A stretch of DNA of 64,000 bases. Source: Opitutus sp. GAS368 (GTDB lineage: Bacteria > Verrucomicrobiota > Verrucomicrobiia > Opitutales > Opitutaceae). Below are positions 28,561 through 37,238 of this stretch, one piece after another (position 1 is the first letter of the stretch; each line of letters opens with the position of its first letter). The notes under the pieces are model-generated. The model was not told where the DNA came from. It saw only the letters and a list, made by a program, of their open reading frames with translations, and searched no databases. The DNA is taken from assembly GCA_945903465.1 (NCBI GenBank), contig CAMDOF010000007.1:35677-99676 (forward strand), given 5' to 3'. The position numbers and the translations under genes were made by a program.

Positions 28561-28655
28561 CCTCCGCCCCACGCGCCTCACTTCACCCCGCCGCCCCAGG
28601 CCTCGCCTCCGCCCCACGCGCCTCACTTCACGCCACCGCCCCAGGCCTCGCCTCG
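28561..28655. repeat. 45-bp tandem repeat
   Basis: Units beginning CCTCCGCCCCACGCGCCTCA at 28561 and 28606, with a degenerate third start at 28651 (CCTCGCGC). Copies 1 and 2 differ by about four bases. It occupies most of the 200-bp gap between the second ATPase and the second solute-binding gene. Confidence 0.85.
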
Positions 28656-28718
28656 CGCGGCACGTCGACGACCGCCCGCGCGCTTCCCTCAAACCGCCCA
28701 GCTGATTCTCTTTTTTTT

Positions 28719-30782
28719 ATGACCGCTTCGCTCGCTCTCAGTCCCATGGATCGTGGTACGCTCGCAAGATTGTTCCTCGGGCTCTTTTCGCTCGGGCTCT
28801 TTTCTGCCTGTAATAAAACGCCAGAGACCAGCACCACCCCCACGACTACCGCCGGGACCGCTCCCGCGAGCGCCCTGATGGAGGCCGACCTCGCCCAGAC
28901 CATCAAAGCTCAGTCGGACTTTTACGTGTTTAAAACCGCGGCTGACGTCCCCGCGAATCTCACTTGGGAAAATGGCGCCAACCTCCCCGAGTTCGCCGAC
29001 CCCGCCGCCAAAAAAGGCGGCACCTTCAGTTACTTCATCCCCGACTTCCCCCGCACCCTCCGCACCATCGGGCCGGACGCCACCGGCGGCATCCGCCCGT
29101 ATCTCCTCGACTACGTCGAACCCTATTTTGTCCATCCCCACCCCAACGTACCCGGTGCCGCCTACCCTGGGCTCGTCACGCATTGGGCCACCTCCATCGA
29201 AAATAAATCCGTCCACTACCGCATTGATCCCAAAGCGCGCTGGTCCGACGGCCGGCCCGTCACTACCGCCGATGTCGTCTTCACTTTTTATTTCCTGCGC
29301 AGCCCCCACTTGCGCGCCCCGTGGTACAACGATTTTTACTCAAGAAATTTCCGCCGCCTCATTATTTACGACGAACGCACCTTCGCCCTCGTCCATCCGG
29401 AAAACAAACCTGACCTCGCCGCCCGCTTCGGCGCTTTCAGCCCTTATCCGCGCCACGCTTTTCCAGACTTTGGGCCCGACTGGCTCGATCGCTTCCAATG
29501 GCGTGCCCTCCCCAAGACTGGCGCCTATCAAATCTTCGATAAAGATATTGAAAAAGGCCGGGCGATCACCCTCACGCGCGTGCAAGACTGGTGGGCCGCC
29601 GACAAACGCTTCTTTCGCGGGCGCTTTAATCCCGATCGTTACCGCCTCGAGGTCCTCCGCGATCCCGACAAAGCCATCGAAGCTTTTGCGCGCGGCGACC
29701 TCGACATTATGCCGCTCAGCACGCCCAAGCACTGGTACGAAACGCTCACCGCGGCACATCCGGAAGTCGCCGCCGGGCGCATCCTCCGCTACACCTTCGC
29801 CAACCGCGTGCCCCAACCCGACTGGGGCCTCTGGATCAACTGCGCCAAACCGCTCGTGAGCAATCTCAACGTTCGCCTCGGCATCCACCATGCCACCAAC
29901 TTCGACCTCGTCTGCTCCCAGTACTTTCGCGGCGACGCGGTGCGCCAGCAGACGCGCTCCGATGGTTACGGCTGGAGAATGCATCCCACGATTGGCCCGC
30001 GCCCCTTCGATCCCGAGAAAGCTCGCGCCTACTTCGCCCAAGCCGGCTTCACGCAACAGGGCGCCGATGGGATTCTCACCAACGCCGCGGGACAACGCCT
30101 CGCGTTCACAATCACCACCGGCCGGCAGGAATATCGCGACATGTTGCCCATTCTTAAGCAGGAAGCGGTCAAAGCAGGGCTCGAATTTAATCTCGAAATT
30201 CTCGACCGGACCACCGGCTTTAAAAAAACCCAGGAAAAAAATCACGAGATCGCGCTTCAGGCCCTCAGCCGTTCGGTCGAGCTCTACACGCGTTACTGGG
30301 AAACCCATCACGGCAGCAACGCCTACCTGGACGCCTATACCAAAGAAGGTAAACCGACCGCCCTTGCCACGGGCAGCGACGCCAACCCGAACCCCAAGCA
30401 AGTCCACGTTCAAACCAACAACGTCACCGCGACCTTCCTGCCCGAACTTGACCGCCTCATCGAGGCTTACGACCGTGCCGAGTCCCTGTCGGAGATTAAG
30501 CAACTCGCCGAAAAAATCGAAGAACTGATCTACCAGGAAGGCGCTTGGGTGAACGGCTGGAAAATCCCCTTTTACCGCGGAGCTTACTGGCGCTACGTGA
30601 AATGGCCCGAGGGTTTCAACCCGATGCAAAGCCGCAACATGGAGGAATTCTTTGTTCATTGGATCGACCTCGATGAAAAAAAATCCGTCGCCGAGTCCCG
30701 CCGCTCAGGCCGTACCTATCAAGCCTCCCTCCAGGTTTTCGACCAATTCAAGGAACCATCGACGCTCGTCCCCTCGCCCTGA
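28719..30782 (+). CDS. YejA-like solute-binding lipoprotein, copy 2
   Basis: 687 residues, a close paralogue of the protein at 24493 along its whole length. Shared blocks include [47 protein letters not shown] and [15 protein letters not shown]. The lipobox is LFSACN (Cys31), or about Cys22 if translation starts at ATG 28746. The ATG at 28719 follows a run of T residues. A local gene duplication, with the copy placed after the ATPases, is the simplest explanation. It may widen the substrate range of the same permease; no second permease is present. Confidence 0.9.
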   Translation: MTASLALSPMDRGTLARLFLGLFSLGLFSACNKTPETSTTPTTTAGTAPASALMEADLAQTIKAQSDFYVFKTAADVPANLTWENGANLPEFADPAAKKGGTFSYFIPDFPRTLRTIGPDATGGIRPYLLDYVEPYFVHPHPNVPGAAYPGLVTHWATSIENKSVHYRIDPKARWSDGRPVTTADVVFTFYFLRSPHLRAPWYNDFYSRNFRRLIIYDERTFALVHPENKPDLAARFGAFSPYPRHAFPDFGPDWLDRFQWRALPKTGAYQIFDKDIEKGRAITLTRVQDWWAADKRFFRGRFNPDRYRLEVLRDPDKAIEAFARGDLDIMPLSTPKHWYETLTAAHPEVAAGRILRYTFANRVPQPDWGLWINCAKPLVSNLNVRLGIHHATNFDLVCSQYFRGDAVRQQTRSDGYGWRMHPTIGPRPFDPEKARAYFAQAGFTQQGADGILTNAAGQRLAFTITTGRQEYRDMLPILKQEAVKAGLEFNLEILDRTTGFKKTQEKNHEIALQALSRSVELYTRYWETHHGSNAYLDAYTKEGKPTALATGSDANPNPKQVHVQTNNVTATFLPELDRLIEAYDRAESLSEIKQLAEKIEELIYQEGAWVNGWKIPFYRGAYWRYVKWPEGFNPMQSRNMEEFFVHWIDLDEKKSVAESRRSGRTYQASLQVFDQFKEPSTLVPSP

Positions 30783-30858
30783 GCAGCGCCCACCCTCGCC
30801 GGCTGGCCAATGGCCCAGCGGCCAGCAGCGCGCCTCCGCCGGCCGGTCCGCCTCCCCG

Positions 30859-30902
30859 ACCGTGGCCACCGCACCTCCCTCACCGTGGCCACCGCACCTC
30901 CC
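30859..30902. repeat. 21-bp direct repeat, two copies
   Basis: ACCGTGGCCACCGCACCTCC plus C occurs at 30859 and 30882 (period 23), in the short spacer before the hydrolase gene. Confidence 0.85.
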
Positions 30903-30935
30903 ACACCGGCCGCCCCCTTAACCGCTTTCTATCCC

Positions 30936-32867
30936 ATGAAGGTCACCTCCGTCAAAACTCGTCACCACGCCGCGCTCCTGCTCGGCGTTCTCCTCTTTTT
31001 TAACGGGGCACTCCCGCCGCCGGCCCACGCGGCCCAGCGCGACCTCGCCGCGCTCCTCGCCAAGCCGATCATCGACCCCAACCTGCCCCTCGATGAAGTC
31101 CGGGCCTACACCGCAAGCCGAGTACCCGCGATACCCGACTTCACCACGCTCACCGCTTGGCAGGAATTTGCCGAACGCACCCGGCGAGAGGTCCTCACTA
31201 AAATTGTTTTTCGTGGCGAAGTCGCCCGCACCTGGCGCGACGCGACCACCCGCGTCGAGTGGCTCGGCTCGATTCCCGGTGGTCCCGGTTATTCCATCCG
31301 CAAACTCCGTTTCGAAGCACTGCCAGATTTGTGGATTCCCGCCCTGCTCTACCAACCGGACAACCTCTCCGGAAAAATCCCCGTCCATCTCGCCGTCAAC
31401 GGCCACGACAAAGACGGCAAGGCCGCCCCTTACAAACAGCTCCGGTGCATCCATCTCGCCAAACGCGGCATCGCCTCCCTCAACGTCGAGTGGTTTGCGC
31501 AAGGGCAACTCCGCACCGACGATTTCGGCCACTACCGCATGAACCAGCTGGATCTCTGCGGCGTGAGCGGCCTCGCCCCTTTTTACCTCGCACTGACGCG
31601 CGCCCTCGACGCCCTTCTCGCCCAGCCCTACGCCGATCCCCAACGCGTCGCCGTCAGCGGCCTCTCCGGGGGCGGCTGGCAAACTATTTTGATCAGTTCT
31701 TTGGATACACGCGTCACCCTCGCCAATCCCGTCGCTGGCTACTCGAGCTACCGCACCCGCGCACAATATCCCTCCGACCTCGGCGACTCCGAGCAAACCC
31801 CTAACGATCTCGCCACCGTCGCTGACTACACGCACCTCACCGCCCTCCTCGCCGGCCGCACCGCGCTCCTCACTTACAATGCTAAAGATAATTGCTGCTT
31901 TGCCTCAGACCACGCGCTTGCCCCGCTCCTCACCGCGGCCGAACCCATCTTCAAACTCTACGGCCAAGCCGATCGCTTGCGCGCACACATCAACGTCGAT
32001 CCGGGCACGCACAATTTTGAAAGCGATAACCGCCAGGCTTTCTACCGCGTCATCAATGCCGCTTTTTACCCCGACGACCCGGGCGCCTCCACCCAGGAAA
32101 TTCCCGCCTCAGCTGAGCTGAAAACTGCCGCCGAGCTCGCCGTCCCCCTCCCCACCGGCAACCTCGACTTCCACCAATTGGCCCTCAGCGCCAGCCGCCG
32201 GCTCCCACGCGCCGGCACTGCCACGCGAGCAATGCTTGCCGCCATCGTTCACTATCAAACGCCCACCGTAACCGCCGTGCGGATCGGCACCGAAACCCGC
32301 GGCGACACTCAGGCCACGTCTTGGCGGCTCCGCGTCGGCGATACGTGGACCGTGCCCGTCCTCGCGCTCACTCGCGGCCCGGTGCGCGGCACAACCCTCA
32401 TCGTCGCCGACGGCGGTCGCCAAAGCGCGGCCCCACGGATTGAGGAGTTGCTCGCCACCGGTCAACGCGTGCTCGCGCTCGATCCTTTTTATTTCGGTGA
32501 ATCGAAAATCGCGCAGCGCGATTTTCTCTATGCCCTGCTCGTCGCCGCCGTCGGCGATCGTCCACTCGGAATCCAAGCAAGCGAGGTCGCCGCCACCGCT
32601 CGATGGGCTCGCCAAGAATTCGCGACGGCTCCCCTGGCCCTCGAATCCCTCGGCCCCCGCAGCAGCGTCTTCGCCCTCATCGCTGCCGCCCTCGAAACAG
32701 CCGCGATCGCCACTCTCCAGCAAACCGATGCGCTCCCCAGCCTCCACGACGTGATCCGGCAGAATATTTCCGTCGACGCGAAACCCGAACTCTTCTGCTT
32801 CGGCTTGCTGGAATCATTCGACGTCCCCGCGCTGCAAACCTTGGCCCGGACGAACCGCGTTCACTGA
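30936..32867 (+). CDS. Exported alpha/beta hydrolase, acetyl-xylan-esterase-like
   Basis: 643 residues with a signal peptide (HHAALLLGVLLFFNGALPPPAHAA). The first half is an alpha/beta hydrolase: nucleophile elbow VSGLSGGGWQT (Ser near residue 244), a following acidic/Cys segment DNCCFASDHALAP, and catalytic His in PGTHNFESDNRQ near 357. This is the arrangement of carbohydrate esterases and dienelactone-hydrolase-like proteins. The second half (from about 430) has another hydrolase-like strand order (GTTLIVADGG, RVLALDPFYFGES) but no nucleophile elbow. The ATG at 30936 is used because the upstream frame lies in GC-rich spacer. The substrate, perhaps an acylated sugar, is not known. Confidence 0.75.
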   Translation: MKVTSVKTRHHAALLLGVLLFFNGALPPPAHAAQRDLAALLAKPIIDPNLPLDEVRAYTASRVPAIPDFTTLTAWQEFAERTRREVLTKIVFRGEVARTWRDATTRVEWLGSIPGGPGYSIRKLRFEALPDLWIPALLYQPDNLSGKIPVHLAVNGHDKDGKAAPYKQLRCIHLAKRGIASLNVEWFAQGQLRTDDFGHYRMNQLDLCGVSGLAPFYLALTRALDALLAQPYADPQRVAVSGLSGGGWQTILISSLDTRVTLANPVAGYSSYRTRAQYPSDLGDSEQTPNDLATVADYTHLTALLAGRTALLTYNAKDNCCFASDHALAPLLTAAEPIFKLYGQADRLRAHINVDPGTHNFESDNRQAFYRVINAAFYPDDPGASTQEIPASAELKTAAELAVPLPTGNLDFHQLALSASRRLPRAGTATRAMLAAIVHYQTPTVTAVRIGTETRGDTQATSWRLRVGDTWTVPVLALTRGPVRGTTLIVADGGRQSAAPRIEELLATGQRVLALDPFYFGESKIAQRDFLYALLVAAVGDRPLGIQASEVAATARWARQEFATAPLALESLGPRSSVFALIAAALETAAIATLQQTDALPSLHDVIRQNISVDAKPELFCFGLLESFDVPALQTLARTNRVH

Positions 32868-33193
32868 ACCCCGGTTGTTTTTTTACTGGGCACCAGCCGC
32901 CGACGAGCGGTCTCCGCATCCCAACCCGTCTTTGCTCCAGCCTCAGCGCACCCTCTGGAGGCACGGAAACGGCCTGGAAGCAGCGATGGCGAATTATCTC
33001 GGTATCGGCTGGTGCTCGGACCGGCGGGCCACCCACCGCGCCTGCGCGGCGGGCCCGCCACCCGGCGGGCGGACGACTTACCGCATGCGCCAGCCCGTCC
33101 CCAAACCGGCCGCCGAGCCACTCCTGCAAACGAAACCACGCCGTCCGGCGATATCGCCGTCCGCGGGCTCCCGCCGGAGATTGGCGCCGCGCC
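32868..33193. other. Intergenic between convergent genes
   Basis: A 326-bp gap between the esterase-like gene (plus) and hisS (minus). GC-rich; no terminator hairpin with a T-run and no gene recognised. Confidence 0.4.
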
Positions 33194-34519
33194 TTAAGCG
33201 AGACGGCTGGCCCCAGTCATAAAGTCGCGAACACTCGCGACCACCTGATCGCGCGGCACCTCGATTTCCGTGCGCTGCGCGAGGTCGCGGATTTTCACCA
33301 CGCCCTTGGCAAGTTCATCGCCACCGTAGATCAGCGCGAGTTTCGCTCCAGATTCAGCGGCGGCCTTGAATTGCTTGCCGAAAGCCAATTCTTTCATGGG
33401 ATACTCCAAACGAAAACCGCACGCGCGCAGTTCGTTGATATCCGCAAACGCGGCCAAGCGTTCTTGGGCGCCGCCGATGACAGCGTAAACATCGGGCGAC
33501 TGGATCAAAGTCGGCATCAACCCACGCTGTTCCAGGAGCAACGCGACCGTCATGTCGCCGATCGCAAATCCGACCGCCGGAAAAGCCGGTCCCCCGAGTT
33601 TCTCGACTAAATCATCGTAGCGACCGCCACCGGCCAAGGCGCGCAAGTCGCCCTTGCGATCAAAGGCCTCGAAGACAAAACCCGTGTAATAAGCCAGACC
33701 GCGCACGACGCCGAGGTCCACCTCCACAAAACGCTCGAGCCCCATCGCCGCCAACGCTCCGAGTAATTTTTTCCAGTCGGCCAGGCGCGCGCCGAGCTTC
33801 TCGCCCGCCAAAGCCGCGAGCTGAGCCTCCAGGGCCGGCAACGACTTGATCGCCAAAAACGAAAGAATCTTTTCCATCAGCACCGGAGGCAACGCGCCAA
33901 AATCCCGCGCGTAATCGCTGAACGCCTCCGCCCCGAGCTTATCATATTTATCGATGGCGCCCAAAATTGATCGCGCTTGGGGTTGATCGAGACCCAGCGC
34001 CTCCAAATAATAAAACCAGAGATTGCGGTCACTCAGTCGCACGTAAAAATCATCAGCCGTGAGCCCGAAAGATCGAAAACATTGGATGAGGAGCGCGATC
34101 AACTCCGTCTCCGCCTCCGGGCCGGGCTCGCCGAAAATATCCGCGTTGAACTGAAAAAAACAACGCCCGCGCCCCTTCTGCATGCGCTCGTAACGATAGA
34201 ATTCGCCGATGCTAAACCACTTGACCGGCCGCTTCAACGCACTCGCGCGGGCCCCGACCAAGCGACAGACCGTGGGCGTCATTTCCGGCCGCAAAGCGAC
34301 CTCGCGGCCGCCCTTATCGGTAAAACTAAACAGCTGGGCTTCGATCTCGTTACCCGATTTCGCCTTGTACAAATCGAGCGGTTCGAGCACGGGCGCATCG
34401 TACTCCGCAAAACCGTAAGTCCCGGCCGATTGGCGCCAAAGACGAAAGATGTGATTACGCCGCGCGCAATCCTCGGGATAAAACTCACGGAAGCCGGGCA
34501 GAGTCTGGAACGTCGCCAT
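33194..34519 (-). CDS. hisS: Histidyl-tRNA synthetase
   Basis: About 441 residues from ATG at 34519 (MATFQTLPGFREFYPEDCARRN). Class II synthetase motifs: motif 2 LRPEMTPTVCRLV with GEFYRYERMQKGRGRCFFQFNADIFG, the HisA-type histidine motif VRGLAYYTGFVFEAFD, and motif 3 AGGGRYDDLVEKLGG with AVGFAIGDM. A C-terminal anticodon-binding domain follows. It charges tRNA-His. An upstream in-frame start at 34582 adds 21 hydrophobic residues not seen in the family and is not used. The next minus-strand gene upstream is the HU-like gene. Confidence 0.95.
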   Translation of the reverse strand: MATFQTLPGFREFYPEDCARRNHIFRLWRQSAGTYGFAEYDAPVLEPLDLYKAKSGNEIEAQLFSFTDKGGREVALRPEMTPTVCRLVGARASALKRPVKWFSIGEFYRYERMQKGRGRCFFQFNADIFGEPGPEAETELIALLIQCFRSFGLTADDFYVRLSDRNLWFYYLEALGLDQPQARSILGAIDKYDKLGAEAFSDYARDFGALPPVLMEKILSFLAIKSLPALEAQLAALAGEKLGARLADWKKLLGALAAMGLERFVEVDLGVVRGLAYYTGFVFEAFDRKGDLRALAGGGRYDDLVEKLGGPAFPAVGFAIGDMTVALLLEQRGLMPTLIQSPDVYAVIGGAQERLAAFADINELRACGFRLEYPMKELAFGKQFKAAAESGAKLALIYGGDELAKGVVKIRDLAQRTEIEVPRDQVVASVRDFMTGASRLA

Positions 34520-34629
34520 AAAAACCCATCGTGAAAGGAGGCCCGCAACCAGTGCGACAAAAAACCCTCCGGAAGGCCCCATCGGCCACGACGCACGACG
34601 GGACGCCCGGCACGCCCGGCACGCCCCGC

Positions 34630-34965
34630 TTAAATCTCTAATTTAGCCCGAGGCGGCGGCAGCAGCTTGGTCAAATCAAGGAGCTTCAACTGTTGTTTAA
34701 GAATTTTCCCAGACTTAAACTTTACCACCGCCCGGCGAGGAATGACCACCTCAGCCGCTGGCTTGTTCGGGTTACGACCGATCCGCTGCTTGCGCACTTG
34801 GACCTCCAGCACGCCAAAATTCCGCAGCTCCACAGAGCGGGCGGCCGCCAAGGCATTTTGAATAATATCAAGCGTTTGCTGAACGATATCCACCACTTGC
34901 TTTTGGGGAAATCCTGTTTTCCGATATATCTCCAGAACAATTTCGCGTTTCGTTAGGTTGGACAT
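34630..34965 (-). CDS. HU/IHF-family DNA-binding protein
   Basis: 111 residues. MSNLTKREIVLEIYRKTGFPQ and the helix DIVQQTLDIIQNAL form the dimer base. VELRNFGVLEVQVRKQRIGRNP is the HU/IHF arm signature with the bending proline of RNPNKP, and VVIPRRAVVKFKSGKILK completes the fold. It is about 15 residues longer than classic HU, with a C-terminal tail LLDLTKLLPPPRAKLEI. It compacts and bends DNA. A good promoter lies upstream (35009-35038). Confidence 0.93.
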   Translation of the reverse strand: MSNLTKREIVLEIYRKTGFPQKQVVDIVQQTLDIIQNALAAARSVELRNFGVLEVQVRKQRIGRNPNKPAAEVVIPRRAVVKFKSGKILKQQLKLLDLTKLLPPPRAKLEI

Positions 34966-35008
34966 AAGAATTCTTTCAGGGTAAATTAAAGATGCCTCGC
35001 TACAACCT

Positions 35009-35038
35009 AAATTACTAAAGTCCTTCTAATTACGTCAA
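35009..35038 (-). promoter_or_regulatory. Sigma-70-type promoter of the HU-like gene
   Basis: On the minus strand TTGACG (35033-35038) and TAATTT (35009-35014) are separated by 18 bp in an AT-rich patch, about 45 bp before the ATG at 34965. It is the clearest housekeeping-type promoter seen in the window. Confidence 0.6.
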
Positions 35039-35089
35039 CCACTATGGTTTTTAATTTTTCGATTCAGAATTGGCGAAAAGCGCCGTGGC

Positions 35090-35788
35090 ATGACTGATCC
35101 CGAGGCCGTCAATTCGATGTTCGGGCGGATCGCTGGGCGCTATGACCTCGCGAATCGTCTGCTCTCGGGCGGGATCGATATTTGGTGGCGGCAGCGATTG
35201 GTCGCCGCAGTGCGGGCGAGAACGCCGGCAACGGTCCTCGATCTCGCGACGGGGAGCGGCGACGTCGCCTTCGCCCTCAGCCGGGCGTTACCCGCGAAAG
35301 CCGCGATTCTTGGCATGGATTTTTGCCAGCCGATGCTCGACGCCGCGGCGGTCAAAAAGAAGTCCGCACCGCCGCGCTACGGGAACGTCACTTTTCAACT
35401 CGGCGATGGGCTCGCGCTCCCGCTCCCCGCCGCCAGCTTCGACGCCGTCACCATTGCCTTCGGTCTGCGCAACCTCGCCGACCGCGCGCGAGGGCTCCGG
35501 GAGATGCACCGTGTTTTACGTCCGGGCGGGCACCTCGCGGTCCTCGAATTTTCCCAGCCGCAAAGGTGGTTTCGCCCGATTTATTATTTTTATTTAAGAA
35601 ATCTGCTGCCCCTCGCCGCGGGAATGCTCACGGGAGATCGGGCCGCCTACACGTATCTGAACCATACGATTGAGGAGTTCCCCCACCGCGCGGCGCTCAG
35701 CGCGGAAATTAGCCAGGCGGGATTTACGGCGGTCAGCGCCACGGGCTTGACCGCGGGAATTGTGGCACTTCACCAAGGCACCAAATAA
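35090..35788 (+). CDS. ubiE: UbiE/MenG quinone methyltransferase
   Basis: 232 residues. It starts PEAVNSMFGRIAGRYDLANRLLSGGID, the UbiE opening, followed by SAM motif I VLDLATGSGDVAFAL, FDAVTIAFGLRNLADRARGLREMHRVLRPGGHLAVLEFSQP (the UbiE FGLRN signature) and IEEFPHRAALSAEISQAGF. It C-methylates demethylmenaquinone or the ubiquinone precursor. With no other quinone genes nearby, menG is an equally proper name. The gene is divergent from the HU-like gene. Confidence 0.93.
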   Translation: MTDPEAVNSMFGRIAGRYDLANRLLSGGIDIWWRQRLVAAVRARTPATVLDLATGSGDVAFALSRALPAKAAILGMDFCQPMLDAAAVKKKSAPPRYGNVTFQLGDGLALPLPAASFDAVTIAFGLRNLADRARGLREMHRVLRPGGHLAVLEFSQPQRWFRPIYYFYLRNLLPLAAGMLTGDRAAYTYLNHTIEEFPHRAALSAEISQAGFTAVSATGLTAGIVALHQGTK

Positions 35789-35802
35789 GGCCGCGGAACG
35801 AC

Positions 35803-36120
35803 TCAGGAAAAAGATTTGCCGCAACCGCAGGTGCTCTGCGCATTGGGATTTTTGATTTCGAAGCCCTTGCCGTGAAGGCCATCGTCAAAGTCGATGGAAG
35901 AACCAGACATATACGCGAGACTGGCAGGATCAATGAGCAAGGCCACCCCTTCACTCTCCAGTTGGGTATCATCGGGCTTCAGTTCATCAAACGACATCCC
36001 ATACTGAAAACCGGAGCAGCCACCGGACTCCACTAAAACCCGCAAACGCTTCGCGGGAGCGTTGAGATCAGCGTGCATAGCGGTAACTTGCCGAGCGGCC
36101 CGAGCGGTTAAGGTGATCAT
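35803..36120 (-). CDS. IscA/ErpA-type iron-sulfur assembly protein
   Basis: About 105 residues from ATG at 36120 (MITLTARAARQVTAM). The three conserved cysteines of A-type carriers are present in ESGGCSGFQYGM and STCGCGKSFS at the C-terminus, with the FEIKNPNA strand between. It carries Fe-S clusters to target enzymes. A GTG 30 bp further upstream would add ten residues but gives no family-like extension. Convergent with ubiE, 14 bp apart. Confidence 0.92.
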   Translation of the reverse strand: MITLTARAARQVTAMHADLNAPAKRLRVLVESGGCSGFQYGMSFDELKPDDTQLESEGVALLIDPASLAYMSGSSIDFDDGLHGKGFEIKNPNAQSTCGCGKSFS

Positions 36121-36237
36121 CGGAGGGCTACCGTAGAACTCGGAAATCACCTGTCAAACGTGCGCTGCAGCAAATTTCGGGCCGATGACACAATGCACAC
36201 TTGCCAGTCCTGCCGCTGATGGCCTTCAATCTGAAAC

Positions 36238-37212
36238 GTGGCTTCGATCAAACACATTTTCAACGAGCTCCACTACGAGATGACCCGTAAAATTGCCGAA
36301 GGCGGCATGGGGCTGGTCTATGAGGCGAACCAACTCGGCGCCGGCAACTTCAAGAAGGTCGTCGCTGTAAAACTCATTCGCGAAGAGTACTCCGCGATTG
36401 AGGAGTTTCAGAATAATTTCATTGGCGAAGCGCGCTTGGTGGCGGATCTGATTCACACGAATATCGTGCAGACGTACCACCTTGGGCAGATTGGCGGGCA
36501 GTATTTCATGGTGATGGAGTACGTGCGCGGCGTAAATCTTGAGCAGTTCCTTGATGAACACCGCAAGTTTGGGAAACCGCTCCCGACCGATCTCGCCGCT
36601 TTCATCGTTTCGCGCGTCGCCCGTGGGCTCGCCTACGCCCACACCAAGTGCGACCGCGACAACCGCCACCTGAATATTGTGCATCGGGATATCGGGCCGA
36701 AAAATATCATGATGGCCTTCGAGGGCGACGTGAAACTCACGGACTTCGGTATCGCGAAGGCGCTCGACCTGATGTATAATGAGGAGGGCAAAGTGATCGC
36801 CGGAAAAGACGAGTACCTCTCCCCCGAGCAGGCCAACTACGAGATCACTGACGCGAGGGCGGACCTCTTTCCCCTGGGCATTGTCCTGACCGAGTTGCTG
36901 CTTGGCCGGAATATTTTCAAGTCCGCAGACCGCGCGCAATCGCGGCGCAATATTCTGGGCCTGCCGATCCCGAAATTTGCGACGCTCCGGCCTGACATCG
37001 ATGCGGGGCTCGAGACGATCATTCAAAAGGCGCTGACTCGTAATCGCGATGATCGTTACCAGTCCGCCGCCGAGATGCTCACCGCCCTCGAAGTCTATCT
37101 CTACAGCGAACGCTACGGCCCGACGAATGAGAAACTGAGCGTTTACTTGAAAGACCTTTTCGGGGTCCGCGATCCCGTTGTGCCACCCCACGCTACCCGC
37201 CCGCCCACGTGA
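36238..37212 (+). CDS. Hanks-type Ser/Thr protein kinase
   Basis: 324 residues starting at GTG 36238. Glycine loop [12 protein letters not shown], the ATP lysine in VVAVKLI, catalytic loop [15 protein letters not shown] in [11 protein letters not shown], and activation segment end [10 protein letters not shown] are present, so it should be active. The position normally Lys in HRDxKPxN is Gly (HRDIGPKN); many bacterial kinases carry Ser there. There is no transmembrane helix or sensor domain, so it is cytoplasmic. rpoN starts 27 bp downstream, so the two are likely one transcript. Confidence 0.9.
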   Translation: MASIKHIFNELHYEMTRKIAEGGMGLVYEANQLGAGNFKKVVAVKLIREEYSAIEEFQNNFIGEARLVADLIHTNIVQTYHLGQIGGQYFMVMEYVRGVNLEQFLDEHRKFGKPLPTDLAAFIVSRVARGLAYAHTKCDRDNRHLNIVHRDIGPKNIMMAFEGDVKLTDFGIAKALDLMYNEEGKVIAGKDEYLSPEQANYEITDARADLFPLGIVLTELLLGRNIFKSADRAQSRRNILGLPIPKFATLRPDIDAGLETIIQKALTRNRDDRYQSAAEMLTALEVYLYSERYGPTNEKLSVYLKDLFGVRDPVVPPHATRPPT

Positions 37213-37238
37213 GATGAGCCCATTTTCTTTACATCAAA

